From contig NZ_CP104208.1 of assembly GCF_026230175.1 (NCBI RefSeq), forward strand, positions 2,356,001-2,420,000: a stretch of DNA of 64,000 nucleotides, read 5' to 3'. Every line of letters starts with the position of its first letter. The stretch's first letter is position 1. A program made the translations under genes and the position numbers. Source of the DNA: Desulfovibrio mangrovi. Its GTDB lineage: Bacteria; Desulfobacterota; Desulfovibrionia; Desulfovibrionales; Desulfovibrionaceae. Positions 10,078-16,954 of the stretch are shown here, piece after piece. The notes under the pieces were generated by a model. The model ran no database searches and was not told the origin of the DNA. It worked only from the letters and a program-made list of their open reading frames with translations.

Positions 10078-10455
10078 CCGCAGGAGCAAATGCCGGGCTA
10101 CAGGGATCAGGTTCAGATAGTCATACCCTGACAGCATCTCTGAAGAGAAGCTCAGGAACTTTCGAGCGAGAGAATTCCCTGCACATAACCTCATTCCACG
10201 ACGCCCCATGCGCATGCATTTTTGAACAAGGATTGCTGTAAAAATGCGCTGTTCGCGATACCAAAAGCATCATTTTCCGACCGCTCCAGCGCTGCGGAAT
10301 CACGTTGCCGACAGGGGATTTGATTTGCGTTTACACCACTTTTCTGGCAATAATCGATCGATTTGATCAAGTGTGGGTTTTCTCATTAACAACGGTTCTC
10401 ACATAATCCGAACACAATATGGAACCTGTGCAGACCGTTCAGAGGAGGTATTACC
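10078..10455. other. intergenic region upstream of the amino-acid importer
   Basis: 378 bp with no convincing gene. The right third (10320-10420) is AT-rich and should carry the importer promoter; a CATAAT at 10402-10407 and a TTGATC at 10363-10368 exist but are not paired at good spacing. GGATCAGGTTCAGA near 10105 resembles part of a reversed thiamine-box but is not accepted as one. The last bases hold the strong AGAGGAGGT site of the binding-protein gene. Confidence 0.5.
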
Positions 10456-11190
10456 GTGAAACGTTTTCTTGCTGTTCTGACCGTTCTTATCTCTCTGGCC
10501 ATGGTTTCCACCGCTTTTGCGGGCAAGCTGGTCGTTGCTCACGACACCAACTTCAAGCCTTTCGAATACAAGGAAGGCAACGAGTATGTCGGCTTTGACA
10601 TCGACCTGTGGAAGGAAATCGCCAAGCGCCTCAATCTGGACTATGAATTCCAGCCCATGGATTTCAACGGCATCATCCCCGGCCTGCAGGCCGGCACCAT
10701 TGACGCCGCCGTTGCCGGTATCACCATCAAGCCCGAACGTCAGGAAGTTGTGGATTTCTCCGACGGCTACTATGACTCCGGTCTTTCCCTGCTCGTAAAG
10801 TCCGACAGCACTGCAAAGGACATCAACGACCTGAAGAGCGCCATCATTTCCACCAAGCTGGCCACCTCCAGCGTGGACTTCGCCTACACCTTCGCCAAGA
10901 AGGAAAACGTGAAGCTCTACCCCAACAACGACGGCATGTTCATGGAACTGATGACCGGCGGTGCTGACGCCGTTATCTTCGACATGCCCGTTGTCATGGA
11001 CTTCGCCAAGAAGTACGAAGGCCAGGTAAAGGTTGTTGGCCCCATCTATCAGGGTCAGGCCTACGGCATCGGCTTCCCCAAGGGTTCCAAGCTGGTTCCC
11101 CAGGTCAACAAGGCGCTGGCCGACATGAAGGCCGACGGCACCTACGAAACCCTGTACGTTAAGTGGTTCGGCTACAAGCCCGCCAAGTAG
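10456..11190 (+). CDS. polar amino-acid ABC transporter, periplasmic binding protein (GlnH-like)
   Basis: A 244-residue family-3 solute-binding protein. A classical signal peptide ends at AFA-GK (residue 22). The mature domain starts KLVVAHDTNFKPFEYKEG and contains GFDIDLWKEIAKRL, the family signature. It captures a polar amino acid, probably glutamine or glutamate by overall similarity, and delivers it to the permease encoded next. It starts with GTG 10456 behind a very strong AGAGGAGGT. A GC-rich stem-loop after the gene may keep its message more abundant than that of the membrane parts. Confidence 0.93.
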   Translation: MKRFLAVLTVLISLAMVSTAFAGKLVVAHDTNFKPFEYKEGNEYVGFDIDLWKEIAKRLNLDYEFQPMDFNGIIPGLQAGTIDAAVAGITIKPERQEVVDFSDGYYDSGLSLLVKSDSTAKDINDLKSAIISTKLATSSVDFAYTFAKKENVKLYPNNDGMFMELMTGGADAVIFDMPVVMDFAKKYEGQVKVVGPIYQGQAYGIGFPKGSKLVPQVNKALADMKADGTYETLYVKWFGYKPAK

Positions 11191-11223
11191 CGTATCCTTA
11201 GATATTCGTTCCGACTATTCCGT

Positions 11224-11249
11224 GCGCGGGGGCAGGCTTGCTCCCGCGC
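11224..11249 (+). other. intercistronic stem-loop between binding protein and permease
   Basis: GCGCGGG (11224-11230) pairs with CCCGCGC (11243-11249), with a further internal GCA/TGC pairing. No U-tract follows, so it is not a full terminator; a role in mRNA stabilisation or partial attenuation is inferred. Confidence 0.6.
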
Positions 11250-11305
11250 TCGTTCTCCGCAGCGCGCTTTTCCTGCTCCATTTTCTGTAATAAAGGCATA
11301 CTTTC

Positions 11306-11977
11306 ATGGCGTTTCAATTCAAAAGCGAAGTCATGTGGGAGACGCTGCCCCTGCTCACAGAGGGCATTGAGCTCACCATATATCTGACCGTCGTGGGCCT
11401 GATCTTCGGGTTCATCATCGGTGTTACCAGCGGACTTGCGCGCATATCGCGCAATCCTTTTCTCCGTAGCGTTTCCCTCGTCTATATCGAAATCATTCGA
11501 GGAACACCCATGGTTGTCCAGGCGCTGTTCCTCTATTTCGGCGTCCCGCTCGCAGCGGGCATCCGCATCGCCCCCGTCACGGCGGGCATCATCACCATCG
11601 CGGTCAACTCCGGCGCGTATATCGCGGAAATCGTCCGTGGCGCCATTCAGTCCATCGACGTGGGACAGAGCGAAGCCGGCCGTTCCATCGGCCTGACCCG
11701 CATGCAGACCATGCTCTACATCATCTGGCCGCAGGCGTTCAAACGCATGATTCCGCCGCTCGGCAACCAGTTCATCATCAGCCTGAAGGACACCTCCCTG
11801 CTCACCGTCATCGGCGTGGCCGAACTGACCCGTCAGGGACAGGAAATCGTGGCCGTGAACTTTCGCTCCTTCGAGGTCTATCTCACCATCGCCGTGGTCT
11901 ACCTGTGCATGACCCTGTCCATTGCCAAGGTCCTGCGCATGTATGAGCGCAAACTGTCCAACCGCAGCCGCAGATAG
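11306..11977 (+). CDS. polar amino-acid ABC transporter permease (GlnP-like)
   Basis: A 223-residue HisM/GlnP-type inner-membrane permease with about five TM helices. The EAA loop that docks on the ATPase is visible in [20 protein letters not shown] followed by [15 protein letters not shown]. It forms a homodimer with the GlnQ-like ATPase and takes substrate from the upstream binding protein. ATG 11306 has only a weak ribosome-binding site. It is separated from the ATPase gene by 11 bp, so translation is probably coupled. Confidence 0.94.
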   Translation: MAFQFKSEVMWETLPLLTEGIELTIYLTVVGLIFGFIIGVTSGLARISRNPFLRSVSLVYIEIIRGTPMVVQALFLYFGVPLAAGIRIAPVTAGIITIAVNSGAYIAEIVRGAIQSIDVGQSEAGRSIGLTRMQTMLYIIWPQAFKRMIPPLGNQFIISLKDTSLLTVIGVAELTRQGQEIVAVNFRSFEVYLTIAVVYLCMTLSIAKVLRMYERKLSNRSRR

Positions 11978-11988
11978 GGAGAAAGACC

Positions 11989-12744
11989 ATGACAGCTACC
12001 AAGAATGGCACGCCCATGATCGAAATCCGCGGCCTGCACAAGAAATTCGGCGATGTTGAAGTCATCAAGGGCATCGACCTTTCCATCCGACAGGGCGAAG
12101 TGGTCGTTATCCTCGGCCCCTCAGGGTCCGGAAAATCCACGGTGCTGCGCTGCATCAACAGGCTGGAGGAACTGTCCTCCGGCACCGTCATCGTAGACGG
12201 CTACGATCTTTACGACGCCAAGACCGACATCAACTACGTGCGCTCCGAGGCGGGCATGGTGTTCCAGCAGTTCAACCTGTTCCCCCACCTTTCCGTGCTG
12301 CAGAACGTGACCATCGGCCTGACCAAGGTGCGCAAGAAATCCAAGGCGGAGGCAGAGTCCATCGCCCTGAAGCTGCTGGAAAAGGTAGGCCTGCCCGACA
12401 AGGCAAACAGCTACCCCGACCAGCTTTCCGGCGGCCAGAAGCAGCGTGTGGCCATTGCCCGCTCTCTGGCCATGTCGCCCAAGGTGATTCTCTTCGACGA
12501 ACCCACTTCCGCCCTCGACCCCGAACTGGTCGGCGAAGTGCTCGACGTCATGAAGAAGCTGGCCAACGAAGGTATGACCATGGTGGTGGTGACCCACGAA
12601 ATGGGCTTTGCCCGCGAAGTGGCCGACCGCGTCATCTTCATTGATCAGGGCGTCATTCAGGAAGAAGGTTCCCCGGACGATTTCTTCTCCGCCCCCAAGA
12701 ACCCGCGCCTGCGCGACTTCCTCGGCAAGGTTGTGGGCCATTAG
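11989..12744 (+). CDS. polar amino-acid ABC transporter ATP-binding protein (GlnQ-like)
   Basis: A 251-residue ABC ATPase. Walker A is GPSGSGKST (residues 43-51), the signature is LSGGQKQR, Walker B is VILFDEP and the switch histidine is in [10 protein letters not shown]. The [19 protein letters not shown]-loop is typical of GlnQ/HisP. It powers the importer with the two preceding genes. GGGAGAAAG precedes ATG 11989. The operon ends at the terminator 25 bp downstream. Confidence 0.96.
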   Translation: MTATKNGTPMIEIRGLHKKFGDVEVIKGIDLSIRQGEVVVILGPSGSGKSTVLRCINRLEELSSGTVIVDGYDLYDAKTDINYVRSEAGMVFQQFNLFPHLSVLQNVTIGLTKVRKKSKAEAESIALKLLEKVGLPDKANSYPDQLSGGQKQRVAIARSLAMSPKVILFDEPTSALDPELVGEVLDVMKKLANEGMTMVVVTHEMGFAREVADRVIFIDQGVIQEEGSPDDFFSAPKNPRLRDFLGKVVGH

Positions 12745-12769
12745 CTCCCTTGTTCACCTGAGAATGCAT

Positions 12770-12806
12770 AAGGCCGTATCCTGCACGATACGGCCTTTTC
12801 TTTTTT
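12770..12806 (+). terminator. terminator of the amino-acid importer operon
   Basis: An 11-bp stem (AAGGCCGTATC 12770-12780, GATACGGCCTT 12787-12797) with a 6-nt loop is followed by a T-rich run. Confidence 0.92.
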
Positions 12807-12810
12807 CACG

Positions 12811-12838
12811 TTGACACCAACTAGACGACTGGTCTAAT
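12811..12838 (+). promoter_or_regulatory. tetR promoter with embedded TetR-type operator
   Basis: TTGACA (12811-12816), a 16-bp spacer and TCTAAT (12833-12838). The palindrome TAGAC-N5-GTCTA (12822-12836) covers the spacer and -10. The same palindrome recurs at 13482-13496 before the next gene. The predicted start site, about 12845, is only some 4 nt from the tetR ATG. Confidence 0.8.
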
Positions 12839-12848
12839 AGCCATCCCC

Positions 12849-13430
12849 ATGAGCGAAGAAACACGGCAGAGAATCATAGAAGCAGGCGCAGACCTCATCA
12901 ACCGGCAAGGCTTCAACGGCACCGGACTGAAAGAGATTCTGGACGCTGCGGGCGTGCCCAAGGGCTCGTTCTACCACTATTTCAAAAGCAAGGAAGCCTT
13001 CGGCCTTGCCGTGGTGGATTACTTCGCTGCCAGATTCGGGAACATGTTCAGAGAGGTGGTTGCCGACACCAGCCTCAGCCCCCTGAGCCGCTTGAACACA
13101 ATTCTCGCCATCGTGGAAGAACGTTTCGAAAAGCAGGAATGCAGACAGGGCTGCCCCATCGGCAATCTTGCGCAGGAAATGGGCGGTCTCTCCGATCAGT
13201 TTCAGGTGCATCTGCGTCAGGTCATAGACCGCATGGCTGCCGCTTTCGGCGATCTCATCCGTCAGGGACAGGAACAGGGAGAGGTGCGCCCCGATCTTGA
13301 CCCGGTTGAGACGGCCTACTTCATCGTATCCAGTTGGCATGGCGCGCTCATCCGCATGAAGGTAACCCGCTCACTTGAGCCGCTCAAATTGTGCCACCGT
13401 TTTTTTGACGACCTGCTCCGCATCAGATGA
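12849..13430 (+). CDS. TetR-family regulator
   Basis: A 193-residue repressor. The N-terminal helix-turn-helix reads RQRIIEAGADLINRQGFNGT, then LKEILDAAGVPKGSFYHYF with KSKEAF, which is canonical. The C-terminal ligand domain, with conserved CRQGCPIGNLAQEM, resembles the NemR/electrophile-sensing branch; the two cysteines could be redox sensors, which is inferred. No ribosome-binding site precedes ATG 12849 and the promoter predicts an almost leaderless mRNA. Matching operators at its own promoter and at the downstream gene indicate autorepression and control of that gene. It has its own terminator. Confidence 0.93.
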   Translation: MSEETRQRIIEAGADLINRQGFNGTGLKEILDAAGVPKGSFYHYFKSKEAFGLAVVDYFAARFGNMFREVVADTSLSPLSRLNTILAIVEERFEKQECRQGCPIGNLAQEMGGLSDQFQVHLRQVIDRMAAAFGDLIRQGQEQGEVRPDLDPVETAYFIVSSWHGALIRMKVTRSLEPLKLCHRFFDDLLRIR

Positions 13431-13434
13431 CCAC

Positions 13435-13468
13435 ACCGCATGGCCGTTTTAAAGCCATGCGGTTTTTT
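13435..13468 (+). terminator. terminator of tetR
   Basis: A 10-bp stem (ACCGCATGGC 13435-13444, GCCATGCGGT 13454-13463) with a 9-nt loop is followed by six T residues (13463-13468). Confidence 0.9.
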
Positions 13469-13469
13469 C

Positions 13470-13498
13470 TTGTCCACCCACTAGACGACCAGTCTACT
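13470..13498 (+). promoter_or_regulatory. second TetR operator and promoter for the CMD-like gene
   Basis: TTGTCC (13470-13475), a 17-bp spacer and TCTACT (13493-13498), with the palindrome TAGAC-N5-GTCTA at 13482-13496. It shares ACTAGACGAC with the tetR promoter at the same place relative to the -35 and -10, so the same repressor should bind both. Confidence 0.78.
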
Positions 13499-13514
13499 AT
13501 AAAGGAGTCAGCAC

Positions 13515-14060
13515 ATGTACAAGATCGCGTATGTCACCCCAGCCCAGGCCGAAACCGCTCCCGAATCCGTTCGCAAGGTATACGATGCATTCAAAGGCAA
13601 GGAGATTCCGGAACCTCTGCAACTGCTTTCCGCCAGCCCCGGCCTGCTCACCAACAAGTTCGAAAACATTCATTACTACATGTCCCACGAAACACTGAGC
13701 TTTCCGATGCTGGCCGCCATTCGGTACGCCGTGGCCCGAAGCTACAGCTACGAGTGCTGCACCGACTTCAACGATGACCTGCTCAAACGTTGCGGCATGA
13801 CGCCTTCGGACATTGAGACCCTGTATGCCTATGCTGAAGGCAGCCGCACAGAGACCATGGACAGCGGTCTGGAGGACAGGGAACAGAAACTTGTCCGTTT
13901 CGTTATCAGTGCCGTACAGGATCCTAAATCGGTAACCGAAGATCAGATCGCCGCCCTCCGTACTGAAGGCTGGTCCGACAAGGATATCTTCGACGCCCTC
14001 TGTCACGGAGCCAACATGGTTTCCGCCTCCATCATAGACTCGGCATTCCGCACCCGATAA
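13515..14060 (+). CDS. carboxymuconolactone decarboxylase / AhpD-like protein
   Basis: A 181-residue all-helical protein of the AhpD-like superfamily. The core helix pair is seen in MLAAIRYAVARSYSYECCTD and FDALCHGANMVSASII. The canonical CxxC-x3-H redox motif is not conserved: there are adjacent cysteines (YECCTDFN) with Asn where the family often has His. A peroxidase or thiol role is therefore uncertain. AAGGAG precedes ATG 13515. The TetR-type operator overlapping its promoter suggests induction by an electrophile or oxidant, in parallel with known NemR-type systems; this is inference. Confidence 0.8.
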   Translation: MYKIAYVTPAQAETAPESVRKVYDAFKGKEIPEPLQLLSASPGLLTNKFENIHYYMSHETLSFPMLAAIRYAVARSYSYECCTDFNDDLLKRCGMTPSDIETLYAYAEGSRTETMDSGLEDREQKLVRFVISAVQDPKSVTEDQIAALRTEGWSDKDIFDALCHGANMVSASIIDSAFRTR

Positions 14061-14366
14061 TGCCCAGCGGGCGGCAACGCCCCCCCTTGCCTCCCAAACG
14101 TTGCCGCCCGCCACACCACTCACTATTCCGCACCAAAACACCCACCTGAAACACTACCACTTGCAAAGACAACAGTGAGCCGCTTGCCCATTCGTATAAA
14201 ACTGCGTAGGTCTGCTTAAAAACCACCTTGATAAGGCTGGTCAGAAAAACAGGAGTTGTGCATAATGTGGTCGGACCACTCCATGGCCCGCGGGAAGACA
14301 CCCGTGAAAACGTGACAGGCGTTCATACGGGCAGGGCGGAGGGGTCCATAACGGGGGGAAATAATC
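14061..14366. other. intergenic region upstream of the GntR gene, with hairpin and operator
   Basis: 306 bp without a gene. The left part carries a 13-bp stem (GCGGGCGGCAACG 14067-14079, CGTTGCCGCCCGC 14099-14111), probably a terminator of the CMD-like gene although no U-tract follows. The right part carries the GntR promoter and operator (14238-14279). Confidence 0.65.
14238..14279 (+). promoter_or_regulatory. promoter and FadR-type GntR operator before the gntR gene
   Basis: TGGTCA (14238-14243), 17 bp and CATAAT (14261-14266) form a moderate promoter. Directly after the -10 lies GTGGTC-G-GACCAC (14267-14279), a perfect 13-bp palindrome of the TGGTNNNACCA class bound by FadR/PdhR/LldR regulators. 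Its place over the start site implies repression by the adjacent gene product. Confidence 0.75.
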
Positions 14367-15077
14367 ATGCATCGCATGCAGACTCAATCTGAAGAAATGC
14401 AGCAGACAAAGATTTACGAACAGGTAGTGGCCCGCATACGTGACCTCATTGATTCCGGCCAGATACGACCGGGCGACAAGCTACCCTCAGAACGCAATCT
14501 GGCAGAGATTTTCAAGGTATCCAGAAGCTCCCTGCGCGAGGCAATTCGCGCCCTGCAGGAAAGCGGGGTACTGGAAAGCCGCAGGGGAGACGGCACCTAC
14601 GTCTCGCTGCCCCCCGGCAGCGACCTTCTTGCGCCGTTTGCGGAAGTAATGACCCAGCAGCGGGTTCGGCTGTGGCAGCTGTTCCAATTCCGGCTTGCCA
14701 TTGAGCCGCAGATTGCCCGCCTCGCCGCGCAGGAACGGACAGAAGGACATCTTGAGGCCCTGCGTCACGTGCTGGAACTGCAGGAAAAGGAACTCGGCAA
14801 CGGAGAAAAGACCGGATATGCCGATCTGCATTTCCATCAGCTCATCGCCATGGCCACCGGCAACCCGCTTTTTGTGGATGTGGTAACCCGTGCCGAATCC
14901 AAGCTGGCGGAGACCCGCAATGAGCCGTTGCAGAGCGAAGAGCGCCAGAAAGCCTCGCTCCAGTCGCACAGAGACATATTTACGACAATTATGCAGCGTG
15001 ACGCTGATGCGGCCGAAGAGGCCATGCGCACCCACCTGCTGCTGGTAAGCAAACTGATATTCAGCGAAGCAAAATGA
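14367..15077 (+). CDS. FadR-subfamily GntR regulator of hydroxy-acid use
   Basis: A 236-residue regulator. The winged helix is seen in YEQVVARIRDLIDSGQIRPG, LPSERNLAEIFKVSRSSLRE and the wing RRGDGTYVS, residues about 10-80. A helical FCD ligand domain follows (ARLAAQER, HFHQLIAMATGNPLF with metal-binding histidines). LldR and PdhR in this subfamily respond to lactate, glycolate or pyruvate. GGGGGGA precedes ATG 14367. The next gene encodes an FMN hydroxy-acid dehydrogenase 114 bp downstream, which fits a lactate- or glycolate-responsive repressor. Confidence 0.93.
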   Translation: MHRMQTQSEEMQQTKIYEQVVARIRDLIDSGQIRPGDKLPSERNLAEIFKVSRSSLREAIRALQESGVLESRRGDGTYVSLPPGSDLLAPFAEVMTQQRVRLWQLFQFRLAIEPQIARLAAQERTEGHLEALRHVLELQEKELGNGEKTGYADLHFHQLIAMATGNPLFVDVVTRAESKLAETRNEPLQSEERQKASLQSHRDIFTTIMQRDADAAEEAMRTHLLLVSKLIFSEAK

Positions 15078-15191
15078 CCGGAACCACGCACCCGATGCGT
15101 TCTTCCGGTGAAGCGATAACACAATCGGCCTGCGGGCCGCATAACGCTGTCCGCTGATCGGACAGTGTGCATTCATCAGGAGATGACCAAC

Positions 15192-16214
15192 ATGAAAGAA
15201 GTACGCGCCAACGCTCGGGAGCTCATGAAGGGCTACTGCCGCGTCTGTCCCGTCTGCAACGGCAAGGCCTGCGCCGGAGAAGTGCCCGGCATGGGCGGTC
15301 TTGGCACCGGCTCCTCCTTCGTAGCCAACGTGGAAGCGCTGACGGACTACAAGCTGCGCATGCGTCTCATCCATTCCGTATCCAACCCGGACCCCTCCAC
15401 GGAGATTCTGGGTATGCCCCTTTCCATTCCCGTACTGGCAGCGCCCATCGGCGGCGTTTCCTTCAACATGGGCGGCAAGGTGACAGAAGAGGACTATATC
15501 ACTTCCAAGCTGAAGGCCTGCGTGGCCAACGGCATTGTAGGCTGTACCGGTGACGGCGTTCCCCCCTTCATCCATGAATCCGGCTTCAATGCCATCAAGG
15601 CCGTGGACGGCAAGGGCATTCCCTTCATCAAGCCGTGGGAAGACGCCGAACTCTTCGCCAAGCTGGACAAGGCCGCAGAAACCGGCTGTTCTGTCTTCGG
15701 CATGGACATTGACGCCGCCGGCCTCATCACCCTTGCCAAGATGGGACGCCCCGTTTCGCCCAAGTCTCCGGCAAAGCTCAAGGAAATCATCAACCATGTG
15801 CCCGGCAAGTTCATCCTCAAGGGCATCATGTGCGTAGATGACGCCAAGGCCGCAGTGGATACCGGTGCAGCCGCCATCGTGGTTTCCAACCACGGCGGTC
15901 GCGTGCTCGACCAGACTCCTGGCACCGCGCATGTGCTCTTCGACATCGCCGAAGCCGTGGGCAAGGACATCACCATTCTCGTGGACGGCGGCATCCGCTC
16001 CGGTGCCGACGTGCTGAAGATGATCGCACTGGGTGCGGACGCCGTGATGATCGGCCGTCCCTTCTCCATCGCGACCGTAGGTGGCCTTGAGCAAGGCGCG
16101 GGCAAGTACATCCAGCAGATTCAGAGCGAGCTTGTTTCCGCCATGGTGCTCACCGGCTGCAAGAGCCTTGCGGACATCACCCCCGAGATTCTGACAGACG
16201 TACTAGGCCAGTAG
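15192..16214 (+). CDS. FMN-dependent alpha-hydroxy-acid dehydrogenase with N-terminal cysteine cluster
   Basis: A 340-residue TIM-barrel flavoenzyme of the lactate dehydrogenase/glycolate oxidase family. The catalytic His-Arg motif is SNHGGRVLDQTPGT, and FMN-binding VDGGIRSGADVLKM and GADAVMIGRP follow. It oxidises a 2-hydroxy acid, perhaps L-lactate. Unlike LldD it begins with a cysteine-rich stretch, YCRVCPVCNGKACAGEVPG, typical of a branch found in anaerobes. ATG 15192 follows AGGAGA; ATG 15183 is an alternative. A small stem-loop (15147-15165) separates it from gntR. Its stop codon lies inside the first unit of the 43-bp tandem array. Confidence 0.9.
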   Translation: MKEVRANARELMKGYCRVCPVCNGKACAGEVPGMGGLGTGSSFVANVEALTDYKLRMRLIHSVSNPDPSTEILGMPLSIPVLAAPIGGVSFNMGGKVTEEDYITSKLKACVANGIVGCTGDGVPPFIHESGFNAIKAVDGKGIPFIKPWEDAELFAKLDKAAETGCSVFGMDIDAAGLITLAKMGRPVSPKSPAKLKEIINHVPGKFILKGIMCVDDAKAAVDTGAAAIVVSNHGGRVLDQTPGTAHVLFDIAEAVGKDITILVDGGIRSGADVLKMIALGADAVMIGRPFSIATVGGLEQGAGKYIQQIQSELVSAMVLTGCKSLADITPEILTDVLGQ

Positions 16215-16440
16215 GCCAAGTGCGACGCATATTCGATCAGGCGTACTTGGCCAGTAGGCCGAGTACGACACAAATTCGATCAGACGTGATTGGCCAATAG
16301 GACAAGTACGACGTAAATTCGACCAGACGTGGTTGGCCAGCAGGCCAACCACGGCGTAAACCCGATCTGACGTGCTTGGCCAGTAGGCCAATTACAGTGT
16401 AAGCCTGATCAGGCGTGCTTGCCCAGTAGGCCAGCACCCC
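16206..16440 (+). repeat. 43-bp tandem repeat array forming hairpins, in the 3' UTR
   Basis: Five full 43-bp units start at 16206, 16249, 16292, 16335 and 16378; a sixth, partial unit starts at 16421. Each begins GGCCAGTAGGCC or a near copy and ends in CTT, ATT or GTT. Each unit junction folds into a hairpin with an AGTA-type loop: for example CGTGGTTGGCC (16328-16338) with GGCCAACCACG (16343-16353), and CGTACTTGGCC (16242-16252) with GGCCGAGTACG (16257-16267). Stem bases change in pairs between units. The array starts inside the last codons of the hydroxy-acid dehydrogenase gene and ends before a terminator, so it is probably transcribed. Function unknown. Confidence 0.9.
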
Positions 16441-16461
16441 AACACACTACGCAACAATGAA

Positions 16462-16488
16462 GAAGGCCGCCCCATTCGGGCGGCCTTC
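16462..16488 (+). terminator. hairpin terminator after the repeat array
   Basis: An 11-bp perfect stem (GAAGGCCGCCC 16462-16472, GGGCGGCCTTC 16478-16488) with a 5-nt loop. The T-tract is weak, so termination strength is uncertain. Confidence 0.7.
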
Positions 16489-16581
16489 ACTGTTCTCATC
16501 TCAAAGAAATCCTGCCGTTCGCCGCATACGCGCCCCACAAGGACGCCAAGCATACCCTCGTTGCCAAACGGCCAGCCCCGC

Positions 16582-16887
16582 TTACGCGTGGGCAATCAGC
16601 TGCATCTGCTGCTCTTCGGCATACACGTCGTCAGCGCGTATCACCTGCAAACGAAACTTGGTAACTCCGGGGGTGCAACGGGGGCACCCATGGGTCAGGA
16701 TCATGCATGAGGAGTCCAGTTCCGCGCGGACGATATCCACGCCCTCCAGGATTTCCGAGGTACGCCCCTTGTTCCACAGGACAGGACGACCGCAGTGTTT
16801 GCATTCTACATACATCAGGTCCGGATCGAATCCGGAGACATCGGGGTGAAAATGGAATCTGTGCAGTTCATTGATCGGCTGATGCAT
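16582..16887 (-). CDS. small zinc-ribbon-like protein of unknown function
   Basis: A 101-residue protein with two CxxC knuckles, VECKHCGRP and GCPRCTPG, spaced about 38 residues apart, which suggests a zinc ribbon. The N-terminal part is His-rich (ELHRFHFHPDVSG). ATG 16887 is chosen because AAAGGAGG lies just upstream; an upstream ATG at 16917 has none. It is not recognised as a named family. It follows fetB on the same strand by 67 bp and may be the last gene of that operon, which would hint at metal handling; this is only positional. Confidence 0.7.
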   Translation of the reverse strand: MHQPINELHRFHFHPDVSGFDPDLMYVECKHCGRPVLWNKGRTSEILEGVDIVRAELDSSCMILTHGCPRCTPGVTKFRLQVIRADDVYAEEQQMQLIAHA

Positions 16888-16954
16888 GGCACACCTCCTT
16901 TCCGGACTGGCGTACACGTTACCCTTGCGGGATTTGCCATCCCCCCCTGCAACA

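Noticed and set aside
10090-10150. Thiamine-box-like GAACCTGATC on the minus strand
   Set aside because: The remaining conserved parts of a TPP riboswitch are missing, and downstream on that strand there is only antisense to lysR.
14487-16094. 535-codon minus-strand frame over gntR and the hydroxy-acid dehydrogenase gene
   Set aside because: Antisense to two clear genes and the gap between them; no family signal.
16203-16437. Two minus-strand open frames of 62 and 66 codons inside the repeat array
   Set aside because: They only reflect the repeated sequence in shifting frames; 43 bp is not a multiple of three and no ribosome-binding site is present.
16206-16440. Repeat array considered as a CRISPR
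   Set aside because: The 43-bp units are directly adjacent with no unique spacers and there are no cas genes in the window; the repeats themselves vary.
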